DNA from: Myxococcales bacterium
GTDB taxonomy: Bacteria; Myxococcota; Polyangia; Polyangiales; Polyangiaceae
DNA: 29,622 nucleotides
NCBI GenBank assembly: GCA_020430865.1
Contig: JAGQIY010000567.1
Span: 1-29,622 of the forward strand
Direction: 5' to 3'
Every line of letters starts with the position of its first letter. Position 1 is the first letter of the stretch. The translations under genes and the position numbers were made by a program. Below the pieces are notes generated by a model that worked only from the letters and a program-made list of their open reading frames with translations, made no database searches and was not told the origin of the DNA. This document shows positions 7,321 to 16,322 of the stretch, one piece after another.

Positions 7321-10300
7321 TCACTCTGCGGGCATTGGTGCAGGTTGCCGCACCCGCGCGCTCCACTCCCGGAGTCTTTCCATGTAGAGATAGAAGACCG
7401 GCGTCACGTACAGCGTGAGGAACTGGGAGAAGAACAAGCCTCCCACCACCGCCAGGCCCAGAGGCTGCCTGGATTCTGCTCCCGCGCCGATCCCCAGCGC
7501 GATGGGCAAGGTGCCGAACAGCGCCGCCATGGTGGTCATCATGATCGGTCGAAAGCGCACCGCGCAGGCTTCCTGGATCGCTTGCTCTGGGCTGACTTCG
7601 CCAGCAGCCCGGCGCTCGACGGCGAAGTCCACCATCATGATGCCGTTCTTCTTCACCAGCCCGACCAGCAGGATCACACCGACGAAGGCGTACACGTTCA
7701 GGTCCTGCCCGAAGACCTGCAGCGTGACCAGCGCGCCGAAGCCGGCGAACGGCAACGCCGAGAGGATCGTGATCGGATGCAGCGCGCTCTCGTAGAGGAT
7801 CCCGAGCACGATGTAGATCACGAACACCGCCACCAGGAGCAGGAAGCCCAGGCCGGAGAGCGAGGACTGAAACGCCTCCGCGGAACCCTGGAAGCTCGCG
7901 CTGATGCTCGACGGGAGGATCTGGCTGGCCTTGTCCTGGGCGAAATCCACCGCCTCGCTCAGGGAGTGCCCCGGTCGCAGGTTGAAGGAGATCGTTGCCG
8001 CGGGGAGCTGTCCAGAGTGGTTCACCGAGAGCGGCCCCACGGACTGCTCGAGGTCGGCGAGCGATAGCAACGGGACGAGCTCGCCCGAGTCGGAGCGCAC
8101 CCGCAGCTTGGACAGCGCGGCCGGTTCGCGCTGAGTCTCCGGATCGAGCTCCAGGATCACCTGGTAGCTGTCGCTCTTGGAGAAGATGGTGCTGATCTGG
8201 CGCGAGCCGTAGCCGCTGTAGAGCGCGTCCTCGATGCGCTCCACCGGGACTCCGAGCGCCGACGCGCGATCCCGATCCACCTTCACGTCGATCTGGGGGC
8301 TCTCCAGCTGCACGTCGCTGGTGACGTCGCTGAGCAGCTCTGACTTGGCGAGCTCCGTCGTGAGCTGGGGCGTGTACTTGAAGAGCTCGCTCGGCGACGA
8401 GCCCTGGAGCGTCAGCTGGTACTCGCTCTTGGTGCGTCGGCCTCCCAGTCGGATCGGCGGCGGCACCGAGATGAAGGCGCGCATGCCCGGGAGGTTCGCC
8501 AGCTGCCGGCTCAGGTCACGGGCGACCTCCTCCGAGGTGTGCTCGCGCTCGGATCGCGGCTTGAGGCGAATGAACATGCGGCCCTGGTTCGAGCCTCCGC
8601 GGCCGCCGCGAGCGCCTGCGATGGCCATGAAGGCTTCGACCTCGGGGTGCTTGCGCACGACCTCCGCCATCTCCACGGTGCGATCCCTCACCCCCTCGAA
8701 CGAGATCCCCTCGATGGCCTCTGCGGTGATGTTCACCTGGTCCGTGTCCTCGGTCGGTAGGAAACCCTTGGGCATCGACTGGAACAGCCAAACCGTTGCC
8801 GCGAGGATCACCGCAGAGAAGGCCATCGTGAGCCTGCGGTGATGGATCACCCGGCGCAGGCTGCGTGCGTAGGCCGCTGCCACGCGATCGAAGCCCCGCT
8901 CGGTGAGCTGGTACAGCTTGCCCGGTTGCTTCTCCTGATGCGCCGGGCGCAGCATGCGGGCGGCCATCATCGGCGTGAGCGTCAAGGAGACGAAGCCCGA
9001 CACCAGGATCGAGATGGCGATGGTCACCGCGAACTCCCGGAACAGGCTGCCCAGGATCCCGCCCATGAACAGGAACGGGACGAAGACGGCTGCCAGAGAG
9101 ATCGTCATCGAGAGGATGGTGAAGCCGATCTGTCTGGAGGCATCCAGGGCCGCTTCGAACGGCGTCTGACCTTCTTCGATGTGGCGCACGATGTTCTCCA
9201 GCACCACGATGGCGTCGTCGACCACGAAGCCGACGCTGAGGGTGAGGGCCATCAACGAGAGGTTGTTGAGCGAGAACCCGAGGGGCTGGATCAGCGCGAA
9301 GGTTGCGAGCACGGCGAGGGGCATCGAGAGGCTCGGGATCAGCGTCGCGACGACCCGGCGCAGGAACAGGAAGATCACGAGCACCACCAGCACCAGCGTC
9401 AAGATCAACGTGAACTGAACGTCGAGAACGGCGTGCTTCACGCTGAGGGAGCGGTCGAAGAGCAGCTCCAGCTCCATCGACGCTGGAATTTCCTCGCGGA
9501 ACTGAGGGAGCAGCGCCCGCACGCCCTCGGCCACCTCGACGGTGTTTGCTCCTGGCTGCTTGCGCACCGCGAGGACCACTGCCTGCTGCAGGTCCTGGGG
9601 ATCGCCACGCCAGGCCGCCGTCTTGTCCACCTCGACGCTGTCGATGGCCCGTCCGATGTCCCGAACACGCACCGCAGCCCCGTTGCGATAGGTGACGACG
9701 ACGTTGCGGTACTCCTCGGCTCGCTCCAGCTGACCATTGGTCTGGATCGAGAAGGCCTTGCGCGTGCCCTGCAGCGTGCCGTTGGGCAGGTTCACGTTGG
9801 CGCTGCGCACCGCGTCCGCGACCTCATCGAGGCCCACGCCCAGAGTAGACAGTCGACCCGGGTCGGCCTGGATCCGTACGGCATACTTCTGCGCGCCATA
9901 GACCTGGACCTGCGCGACGCCGCGAACCTGGGAGATCGACTGCGCCAGGCGGCCCTCGGCGTAGTCGTTCACGCGGTAGAGCGGCTGCGTCGCCGAGCTC
10001 ATCGAGAGCAACAACACCGCTTCGTCTGCGGGGTTCTCCTTCTTGTAGCTGGGCGCCGACGTCATGTCTCTTGGCAGCCTCGGGATCGCGCGACTGATCG
10101 CCGCCTGGACGTCCTGCGCCGCGGCGTCGAGATCTCTGCGCTGGTCGAACTGCAGCGTGACGTTGGTCGCGCCCTCGGAGTTCTCGGAGCTCATCGAGGT
10201 GATGCCGTCGATGCCAGAGAACTCGCGCTCGAGGGGGGTCGCGACGGAAGACGCCATGGTCTCCGCGCTCGCGCCGGCCAGCTGCGCGCGCACCTCGATG

Positions 10301-10431
10301 GTGGGGAAGTCGACGTTTGGCAGCGCGGCGACCGGCAGCTTCGTGTAGGCCAGGATGCCGAAGACGGTGATGGCCAGCATCACGAGCGTGGTCGCGACCG
10401 GACGGCGAATGAACGGAGCCGACAGGTTCAT
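7321..10431 (-). CDS. RND-family efflux pump inner-membrane transporter (HAE1, MdtB/MdtC-like)
   Basis: A proton-driven drug/solute exporter of the inner membrane that forms a tripartite pump with a fusion protein and an outer-membrane channel. Its 1036 residues match the family length. It starts with the typical MNLSAPFIRRPVATTL helix and a PxVDFPTIEV porter strand (about 38-47). TM4 has the proton-relay pair Asp405-Asp406 in FVVDDAIVVLEN, and the TM10 region has LVGLVKKNGIMMVDFA. The sequence is closest in feel to the MdtB/MdtC/MuxB branch rather than AcrB. Its ATG overlaps the stop of the fusion-protein gene by 4 nt (ATGA), implying translational coupling. Only one RND subunit and no TolC-type channel gene are present. 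It is transcribed divergently from the two-component system at 11664-13720, the likely regulator. Substrate unknown. Confidence 0.96.
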   Translation of the reverse strand: MNLSAPFIRRPVATTLVMLAITVFGILAYTKLPVAALPNVDFPTIEVRAQLAGASAETMASSVATPLEREFSGIDGITSMSSENSEGATNVTLQFDQRRDLDAAAQDVQAAISRAIPRLPRDMTSAPSYKKENPADEAVLLLSMSSATQPLYRVNDYAEGRLAQSISQVRGVAQVQVYGAQKYAVRIQADPGRLSTLGVGLDEVADAVRSANVNLPNGTLQGTRKAFSIQTNGQLERAEEYRNVVVTYRNGAAVRVRDIGRAIDSVEVDKTAAWRGDPQDLQQAVVLAVRKQPGANTVEVAEGVRALLPQFREEIPASMELELLFDRSLSVKHAVLDVQFTLILTLVLVVLVIFLFLRRVVATLIPSLSMPLAVLATFALIQPLGFSLNNLSLMALTLSVGFVVDDAIVVLENIVRHIEEGQTPFEAALDASRQIGFTILSMTISLAAVFVPFLFMGGILGSLFREFAVTIAISILVSGFVSLTLTPMMAARMLRPAHQEKQPGKLYQLTERGFDRVAAAYARSLRRVIHHRRLTMAFSAVILAATVWLFQSMPKGFLPTEDTDQVNITAEAIEGISFEGVRDRTVEMAEVVRKHPEVEAFMAIAGARGGRGGSNQGRMFIRLKPRSEREHTSEEVARDLSRQLANLPGMRAFISVPPPIRLGGRRTKSEYQLTLQGSSPSELFKYTPQLTTELAKSELLSDVTSDVQLESPQIDVKVDRDRASALGVPVERIEDALYSGYGSRQISTIFSKSDSYQVILELDPETQREPAALSKLRVRSDSGELVPLLSLADLEQSVGPLSVNHSGQLPAATISFNLRPGHSLSEAVDFAQDKASQILPSSISASFQGSAEAFQSSLSGLGFLLLVAVFVIYIVLGILYESALHPITILSALPFAGFGALVTLQVFGQDLNVYAFVGVILLVGLVKKNGIMMVDFAVERRAAGEVSPEQAIQEACAVRFRPIMMTTMAALFGTLPIALGIGAGAESRQPLGLAVVGGLFFSQFLTLYVTPVFYLYMERLREWSARVRQPAPMPAE

Positions 10432-11564
10432 CCCTCACCCCCTGATCCCGCATCTGCTCCCGGATTGCCCTGGACGATGCTCACCGGTGCGCCATCGCGG
10501 AGGCGGATCTGACCGTCGGTGACCACGTGCTCGCCAGCGTTGAGTCCCGCTCCCACGAGCACCCAGTCCTGGGTCCGTCGCACGACTTCGACCTGCCGCA
10601 GGCGCGCCTTGTTCTCCTGGTCGACGACGAAGGCATAGGGGCCATCTTGGCCTTCCTGCACCGCGGCTTCCGGCGCCACCAGGGCCTGCTCGTCGACGCG
10701 CAGCACGAGCTTCACGTCGACGGAAGCGCCGGGCCAGAGGCGCTCGGCGTCGTTGTCGAAGCGGGCCTTGAGGGCGATGGTCGCGGTGCTCACGTCGACG
10801 CTGTTCTCGATGAAGGTCACCGGACCCTCCTGGCTGTTCTTGGTATTACCGCGAGGATTTACAACGGCGCGCAGCGTGCCCTTGGCGAACTGTTCCCGGA
10901 TCGAGCTCAGGTAGCGCTCGGAGACCGAGAAGCGTACGAACACCGGCTTGGTGTTGCGGATCACGACCAGCGGCGAAGTCGTGCCCTGGACGACCAGGTT
11001 TCCGCGGTGAACCAGCAGCGTCCCCGTGCGACCGCTGATCGGTGCGAGCAAGCGCGTGAAGCCCAGCTTCAAGCCGGCGCTCGTCAGCTGGGCGCGCGCC
11101 AGCCGGACCTCCGCTGCGGTGGAGTCGGCCAGCGCCTCGGCAGCGACCAGATCCTGTTCGCTGGCGATGCCGGCCTTGACCAGGCGTCGGGTGCGCTCCG
11201 CCTCCTGCTCGGCACGCTTCGCCGTGGCCTGGTTCTTGGCGAGCGCCGCGGAGGCCTGGGCGCGCGAAGCCTGGTACTCCCGCGCGTCGATGGTGAACAG
11301 CAGCTGACCCTGCTCGACCGCATCGCCTTCCTTGAAATGCACGTGGGTGACGAGCCCGGTGACCTGAGGCAGCACGGACACGCTGCGATTGGCCTCGACG
11401 GTGCCGAAGGTCTGGACGCTGAGCGGCAGGTCCCGACGCTCGACCGCGCCGACGCGGACTGGCGCGGGCTTCGCACCCGACTTGCTGGCCTCACCCTTGG
11501 AGCAGCCGACCAGTAACAGCAACGCGAAGGCAACGCTCGCGCAGCGTGGAGTTCTTGGTGTCAC
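10428..11564 (-). CDS. RND efflux periplasmic adaptor (membrane-fusion lipoprotein, MdtA-like)
   Basis: The adaptor linking the RND transporter to an outer-membrane channel. The 378-residue product has a signal with lipobox LLVGC (Cys22), a beta-barrel strand with biotinyl/lipoyl half-motif (VLPQVTGLVTHVHFKEGD), an alpha-hairpin (Ala/Glu/Arg-rich, about 95-170), the second lipoyl half (LLAPISGRTG) and a C-terminal membrane-proximal domain ending in an acidic, Gly-rich tail. The start is GTG at 11564, the only start that gives a signal peptide directly. AGGGAAG abuts it, an unusually close ribosome-binding site. The longer open frame to 12014 runs antisense to the response regulator and is not coding. 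The stop overlaps the transporter start by 4 nt. Confidence 0.93.
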   Translation of the reverse strand: MTPRTPRCASVAFALLLLVGCSKGEASKSGAKPAPVRVGAVERRDLPLSVQTFGTVEANRSVSVLPQVTGLVTHVHFKEGDAVEQGQLLFTIDAREYQASRAQASAALAKNQATAKRAEQEAERTRRLVKAGIASEQDLVAAEALADSTAAEVRLARAQLTSAGLKLGFTRLLAPISGRTGTLLVHRGNLVVQGTTSPLVVIRNTKPVFVRFSVSERYLSSIREQFAKGTLRAVVNPRGNTKNSQEGPVTFIENSVDVSTATIALKARFDNDAERLWPGASVDVKLVLRVDEQALVAPEAAVQEGQDGPYAFVVDQENKARLRQVEVVRRTQDWVLVGAGLNAGEHVVTDGQIRLRDGAPVSIVQGNPGADAGSGGEG

Positions 11565-11663
11565 CTTCCCTGGGTAAGGCGCTCGGCTTTCGCCAGTCTT
11601 ACCGCTTTGTGTAGGAATGTGTCGGGGGCGGTCGCGCCACACACCTCGTGTAAGCTCCAGGGT
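11565..11663. promoter_or_regulatory. Divergent control region between efflux operon and two-component system
   Basis: These 99 bp must hold both promoters. An inverted repeat GGTAAG (11573-11578) / CTTACC (11598-11603) is separated by 19 bp. Nearer the regulator gene, GTGTAG (11609-11614) and GTGTCG (11619-11624) form a direct repeat with a 10-bp period, and GTGTAAG recurs at 11648-11654, close to three further turns away. Direct half-sites at about one helical turn are the usual binding mode of OmpR-family regulators, so autoregulation and pump control from this gap are plausible. No clear -35/-10 elements can be assigned by eye. Confidence 0.45.
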
Positions 11664-12368
11664 ATGGAACTCGGCAGGCTGCGCGTGTTGCTCGTCGAGG
11701 ATGACGCCAAGCTGGCCCGGCTCACCCGAGACTACCTCGAGCAGCGGGAGATCGACGTCACCCTGGTGGCGGACGGAGTGTCTGCGGTGCGCGAGGCCTT
11801 GCGCAGCGACATCGACGTGGTGGTGCTGGATCTGATGCTTCCGGGGCGAGATGGCTTCGAGGTGTGTCGGGCGATCCGGCTGGAGTCCCACGTGCCGATC
11901 ATCGCCGTCACGGCTCGCGTGGAGGTCGCCGACCGCGTCCTGGGTCTGGAGCTGGGCGCCGACGACTACATGACCAAGCCCTTCGCCGCGCGAGAGCTGC
12001 TTGCGCGGATCCATGCGGTAGTCCGGCGCGCCCGCGGCAAGGCGGGTCCGCCGCCGCAGGAGCTCCGAGTGGGGCGCCTGTCCATCAACGTGGCGAGCCT
12101 GACGGCGACCCTCGACGGCCAGCTGCTACCGCTCACGTCGTATGAGTTCGCGCTGTTGCGGGCCCTGGCTGAGAACGCCGGTCACGTCCTGGGGCGAGAG
12201 CGCCTGCTCGAGCTGGCGAAGGGCAGCGCCGAAGACGTCTTCGATCGCTCCATCGACGTTCGCATCTCACGCCTGCGCCAGAAGCTGGGCGACGATCCGC
12301 GTCAGCCCGCGTTCCTCAAGACCGTGCGTGGCTCTGGCTACGTGCTCACTCCGGGGAACGAAGCGTGA
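11664..12368 (+). CDS. OmpR/PhoB-family response regulator
   Basis: A cytoplasmic transcription factor of 234 residues. The receiver domain (about 5-120) has acidic residues Asp13-Asp14, phospho-acceptor Asp56 in VVLDLMLPG, Thr83 and Lys105 in MTKPF. A winged-helix Trans_Reg_C domain follows (about 135-230), with the LTSYEFALLRAL and RQKLGDDP..FLKTVRGSGYVL signatures. The start is ATG at 11664 with CAGGG just upstream; the frame is open to 11607 but that part lies in the divergent control region. It overlaps the sensor-kinase gene by 4 nt (GTGA). The layout opposite an RND operon resembles envelope-stress or pump-controlling pairs such as BaeSR and CpxRA. Orthology to either cannot be claimed by eye. 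Confidence 0.95.
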   Translation: MELGRLRVLLVEDDAKLARLTRDYLEQREIDVTLVADGVSAVREALRSDIDVVVLDLMLPGRDGFEVCRAIRLESHVPIIAVTARVEVADRVLGLELGADDYMTKPFAARELLARIHAVVRRARGKAGPPPQELRVGRLSINVASLTATLDGQLLPLTSYEFALLRALAENAGHVLGRERLLELAKGSAEDVFDRSIDVRISRLRQKLGDDPRQPAFLKTVRGSGYVLTPGNEA

Positions 12369-13720
12369 AGCCGGCGCTGCGAGCGCGCCTGCTGTGGCGA
12401 GTCTACGTCTTCGGATTCTTGATGCTGCTGCTCGCGGGCGGCGCGAGCTTCGTGGTGGGCACCTATGTGCTCAAGCCTGCCGTCGAGGGGCCCGCTCGCC
12501 CGGCGACGGCGTGGATAGCCTGGCACCTGATGAAGCAGCAGGAGCGCGGTGAGTCCATCGACGAAGAGCTCGCCGACCTCAAGCGCTCCCGGGTGGAGAT
12601 GACGCTCTTCGACCGGGACGGAACCCTGATCGCTTCCAACGCCGAGACGCGCCCGCAGCCGCTCGGTGCGCGCGAGCTCGATTGCCTGACCAGCCAGGAG
12701 ACGGTGTTCGCCGATGGTATCGGTCTCGTCGCCAAGTTCGGGGATGGGGGTGAGGTCCAGCGTTATGCCTACATCGCCTATCCACAAGCGGAGTTACCGC
12801 TCGGAACCGGCGTCGCCCAGCTGCTCGCTGCGCTCGGAGTTCTTGGGTTGCTCTCGATCCCCCTGGCGCGGTCGATCACCGGGCGGGTGGAGGAGCTGAC
12901 GCGAGCGACCCGCGCCTTTGGCGCGGGAGACCTCGGCGTCCGCGTGCGCAGCAAGCAGGCGGACGAGATCGGTGACTTGACCCGCGCGTTCGACGAGATG
13001 GCGGAGCGAATCGTCCAGCTGAGGCACTCCGAGAAGGAGCTCCTGGCGAACGTCTCTCACGAGATGCGGACGCCTCTTGCTCGTATCCGCATGGCACTGG
13101 ATCTCGTGCGCGACGGAGACGTCAACCGTGCGTCGACCTACCTGGCTGACATCGAGGACGATCTGTACGAGCTGGAGCAGTTGCTGGACGACGTCATGAC
13201 CGCCGCGCGGCTCGATCTGGCCCGAGGCGAGGTCGGCGACTCGCAGACCCCGCTGCGAGTCGAGCACCTCGAGGCGATCCACGTACTCGAAGCGGCCTGT
13301 GAGCGCTTCGAGCGCCATTTCCCCGAGCGTCCGCTCGAGCGCGAGTTCGCGGCCGCGCTGCCGACGATCCGGGCAGACGCGACGTTGCTGAGGCGCGCCC
13401 TGGACAACTTGCTCGACAACGCCGCCAAGTTCTCGAGTGGCGGCGAGCCTGTGCGGCTCGTGGCGCGCTCCGACGCCGGGCGCCTCGTGATCGAGGTGCA
13501 GGACCAAGGCGTCGGCATCGCCGAGAGCGATCGCGCCCGGGTCTTCGAGCCTTTCTTCCGCTCGGACCGCAGTCGCGATCGCGCCACTGGCGGCGTGGGG
13601 CTCGGGCTGGCGCTGGTCAAGCGCATCCTCGACGCGCACTCCGGCGAGGTCGAGATCCGTGAGGCAGAACCCCACGGCACGTGTTTTCGGCTGACCTTGC
13701 CTGCTGCCCTGCCGACCTGA
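12365..13720 (+). CDS. HAMP-domain sensor histidine kinase
   Basis: The inner-membrane partner of the response regulator it overlaps. It has 451 residues: TM1 about 11-34; a periplasmic sensing segment about 35-148 without a recognisable domain; TM2 about 149-170; HAMP about 170-222; HisKA with His232 in ANVSHEMRTPLAR; and a HATPase domain with N-box asparagines 348 and 352, G1 DQGVG at 380-384 and G2 GGVGLG at 409-414. All key catalytic residues are present. The start is GTG at 12365, sharing 4 nt with the regulator stop. It probably senses envelope stress or a pump substrate and drives the divergent efflux operon; this is inferred from layout. Confidence 0.95.
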   Translation: MKPALRARLLWRVYVFGFLMLLLAGGASFVVGTYVLKPAVEGPARPATAWIAWHLMKQQERGESIDEELADLKRSRVEMTLFDRDGTLIASNAETRPQPLGARELDCLTSQETVFADGIGLVAKFGDGGEVQRYAYIAYPQAELPLGTGVAQLLAALGVLGLLSIPLARSITGRVEELTRATRAFGAGDLGVRVRSKQADEIGDLTRAFDEMAERIVQLRHSEKELLANVSHEMRTPLARIRMALDLVRDGDVNRASTYLADIEDDLYELEQLLDDVMTAARLDLARGEVGDSQTPLRVEHLEAIHVLEAACERFERHFPERPLEREFAAALPTIRADATLLRRALDNLLDNAAKFSSGGEPVRLVARSDAGRLVIEVQDQGVGIAESDRARVFEPFFRSDRSRDRATGGVGLGLALVKRILDAHSGEVEIREAEPHGTCFRLTLPAALPT

Positions 13721-13802
13721 CCCGGGGCCCGGAGCCGAGCTCGAGCCGTCGCCGGAGGCTGTGCGGTTGTCCTCGGCCTCAGAAGCGGGGAGGATGCTGG
13801 AG

Positions 13803-15371
13803 ATGCCCAAGCCGCCCGTCGAGCGCGTTCATGGCTTCGATCTCGATCTCGAGCGACATCTCGCCGCGATGGGCAGCGTCGGGACTCGCAACGCGCGCGT
13901 CTGGTTGCGCTCGCCCAACGTGGCTCCGCTCAAGCTCCGCTTGCGCTGCGAGGGCTTCGAGGTGCGCCACGAGCTGTCGTTGCCCCGCAGCGACGCGACC
14001 GATCACACCTACTCGCTGCATTACCCCGGGGATGTGCAGGGAGCCGCGGCGCTGGCTCCTGCCACGAGGTACGAGCTACGCCTGGAGTTCGACGACGGCG
14101 CCGAGCTGACGCTGTGCTTCGAGACCGCGCCGGAGCGAGACGCCAAGAGCGAGCCGTTCAGCATCGGCGTGATCTCGTGTCACCAGCCCTTCGACCCCCA
14201 GGGCCGGCTCACGGATCGGGCGACGCACTTCCTCGACAGGCTCCCGGAGGTCTTCCTCGAGCACCGGGTGAAGCGCGTGCTCCTGATGGGCGATCAGATC
14301 TACGCGGACTGCCCCACGACGCGCTCGCTGTTCTCCGACGCCTATTTCCGCGAGGTGATGCCCGACGGCGTGGAGACAATCTTCGATTGTAATCGGGCCG
14401 AGGTGCGAAGGCTGTATCAGGACCGCCACCGCCTGTTCTTCAGCGCGCCCGGCTTCAAGCGCCTGCAGGAGCTGTTTCCGTGCTACCCCATCCTCGACGA
14501 CCACGAGATCCGCGACAACTTCGGGTCTGCGGAGGAGCACCACGGAGCGGGCTACGCCGCGATCCGCAGCGGAGCGCTGGATGCGTTCGTCGACTACCAG
14601 GCTTGCCGTCTGGAAATTCCCCAGGTGCGCACCCAGCGGGGCTACCACTTCGAGTGGGACTACGGACCGGTCGCTGGTTTCGTGATGGACCTGCGGTCCC
14701 ACAAGCGCAACGACGGCGAGCGCATCCAGCTCTTCGACTCGCGGCAGTTCCACCAGCTCGCCGCCTTTCTCGAGCGTCACCGCGAGACGCCGGTGGTGGT
14801 GCTGGGGCTCAGCGTGCCCCTCGTGCACATCCCTGACTGGCTGGTTGGAGCCGCCGGGCTGATGCTGGGTGAGACGAGCGACGCCGCTGACCGCTGGTCC
14901 TATTTCAAGGCCCACGGCGCGCGCGACGAGCTGTTCGAGCTCTTGTGCGAGCATCAGCTGAAGGCACCTGAGCAGCGCATCATCATCGCCGCAGGCGACG
15001 TGCACGTGGGCGTCGCGGGTCTGATTCAGGTCAACGACAAGCAGCAACCGAAGGAGCGGGACCTGCGGCTCTATCAGCTGGTATCCAGCGCCGTGAGCAA
15101 CCTGGAGAGCCCCGTGAAGACGTGGGCGGCTAGCTTGCTGCCGCTCATGAAGCGGGGCCTGAGCGTCGCCTCCGACGACTGCCGCTACGCCTCGCGCTTC
15201 GACCTGTTGCAGGGGATCGGAGACGCCAAGCGGAACCCGGTGCCGGAGCTGAACGCCGGACTCATCCGTATGGATCCGACCGATCGAGGCTACGAGGTCA
15301 GGATCCAGCTGCTCACTCCAGGCGCCGATGGGCGAGCGGTGGAGGTCTTCTCGAGCGGTGCCCTGGGCTGA
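13803..15371 (+). CDS. PhoD-like metallophosphoesterase, apparently cytoplasmic
   Basis: An alkaline phosphatase D-type phosphoesterase of 522 residues. The N-terminal beta-sandwich (about 12-110) contains the typical GSVGTRNARVWLRS segment. The catalytic domain shows ISCHQPF (124-130), MGDQIYAD (162-169), DDHEIRDNFG (232-241) and AAGDVHVG (396-403), which should hold the metal ligands. Unlike classical PhoD it has no twin-arginine or other signal peptide, so it probably acts in the cytoplasm on an unknown phosphodiester or phosphomonoester. The start at 13803 is preferred because GGGGAGG (13787-13793) sits 9 nt upstream; a GTG at 13761 and an ATG at 13794 are alternatives. It follows the sensor kinase after 82 nt, so read-through is possible. 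Confidence 0.9.
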   Translation: MPKPPVERVHGFDLDLERHLAAMGSVGTRNARVWLRSPNVAPLKLRLRCEGFEVRHELSLPRSDATDHTYSLHYPGDVQGAAALAPATRYELRLEFDDGAELTLCFETAPERDAKSEPFSIGVISCHQPFDPQGRLTDRATHFLDRLPEVFLEHRVKRVLLMGDQIYADCPTTRSLFSDAYFREVMPDGVETIFDCNRAEVRRLYQDRHRLFFSAPGFKRLQELFPCYPILDDHEIRDNFGSAEEHHGAGYAAIRSGALDAFVDYQACRLEIPQVRTQRGYHFEWDYGPVAGFVMDLRSHKRNDGERIQLFDSRQFHQLAAFLERHRETPVVVLGLSVPLVHIPDWLVGAAGLMLGETSDAADRWSYFKAHGARDELFELLCEHQLKAPEQRIIIAAGDVHVGVAGLIQVNDKQQPKERDLRLYQLVSSAVSNLESPVKTWAASLLPLMKRGLSVASDDCRYASRFDLLQGIGDAKRNPVPELNAGLIRMDPTDRGYEVRIQLLTPGADGRAVEVFSSGALG

Positions 15372-15548
15372 GACAGGCCCCTGGAGTCGCCACGTGCCGG
15401 TCACGCGCGAGGCGAAGTGCCGCGAGCCGCGAACCTGCGAGTGAGTCAGAAAAGTCCGTAAGTTCGGAGCATTAGCGATCTGCCGGAGGTGGCACACCGC
15501 GTGCTGACTCTCGAGGAGCGCCCGCAGTCGAGGGCGCGGGAGACACGC

Positions 15549-16220
15549 ATGACCGATCTACACGAGGACAAACTGGAGACCCTGGGGCTCGACTCGAGCT
15601 CGTATCGAGCGCTGCTGATGCTCCCCGCCGTCTACGTCGCCTGGGCGGGAGGCACGCTCACCGCGGGCGCTGCGGCTGGACTCGAGCAGATGATGCAAGA
15701 CCTCGAGCTCAACGAGCACGCGGTCGTGGTGGTCAGGCGCTGGCTGCGGACACGGCCCACGGCGGGTTACGTCAGTCACGCGCTCGCCGAGCTCCGCGAC
15801 CTCGCGAGCGCGGTGGATGAACCCCAGATCGACTACAACTTGCTCCAGGCGCTGCTGAGCCACGCGGAAGCAGTAGCTCGAGCCGGCGTGACCAACCCGG
15901 AGGCAGCCGCGGCTCCCTGGGCGTTGAGCCGCACGGAAACGCAAGCCATCGATCAGGTGTCGCGCATCCTGGGCGTGGACCATGGCCAGACCTGGGCCGA
16001 CCTGCTGCAGGAGCTGGGAGCTGGCGCGGAAATGCCGGAGCCCACGGCCCAGCGGTCCGCTAGCCAGATTCGTACCAAGATCACCAGTGGCACGATCCGT
16101 GTGGGCTCCGGCGAGGCGCTCGGTCTGGCGGATACCGTGCCAGCTCGCCCTGCTCCCGTCGCCACGGTGAAGGCGCCCCGGCCCCATCGCGACCAGGAGG
16201 AGCGCGACAGCCTGATCTGA
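15549..16220 (+). CDS. TerB-like helical protein, function unknown
   Basis: The 223-residue product has no signal peptide or membrane segment. Residues about 18-130 are helical, and the opening ALLMLPAVYVAWAGGTLT followed by an acidic helix pair resembles TerB/tellurite-resistance-like domains, in which a first helix is followed by a G.(I/L)T turn. The usual acidic metal ligands are not obvious, so this is a weak fold-level guess. The C-terminal third is low-complexity, rich in Pro/Ala/Thr and charged residues. The ATG at 15549 has GGGAGA about 6 nt upstream; a GTG at 15489 gives 20 further residues. It lies 102 nt upstream of the VKOR gene, same strand, and could be the first gene of that operon. 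Confidence 0.7.
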   Translation: MTDLHEDKLETLGLDSSSYRALLMLPAVYVAWAGGTLTAGAAAGLEQMMQDLELNEHAVVVVRRWLRTRPTAGYVSHALAELRDLASAVDEPQIDYNLLQALLSHAEAVARAGVTNPEAAAAPWALSRTETQAIDQVSRILGVDHGQTWADLLQELGAGAEMPEPTAQRSASQIRTKITSGTIRVGSGEALGLADTVPARPAPVATVKAPRPHRDQEERDSLI

Positions 16221-16322
16221 GTCGAGCTGGGGCGTTCGCGCCCCAGGGCGAACCCTGAACGCGCGAGAGGGAGTCAAGTGCTCTGCTTGCGCGTTTTCGC
16301 TGGTTGTGAGCAAGGTTTGCAG

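Noticed and set aside
8839..10512. 557-residue open frame on the plus strand
   Set aside because: Lies antisense to the RND transporter, which has clear motifs; the product is a repetitive Arg/Asp/His/Glu-rich shadow.
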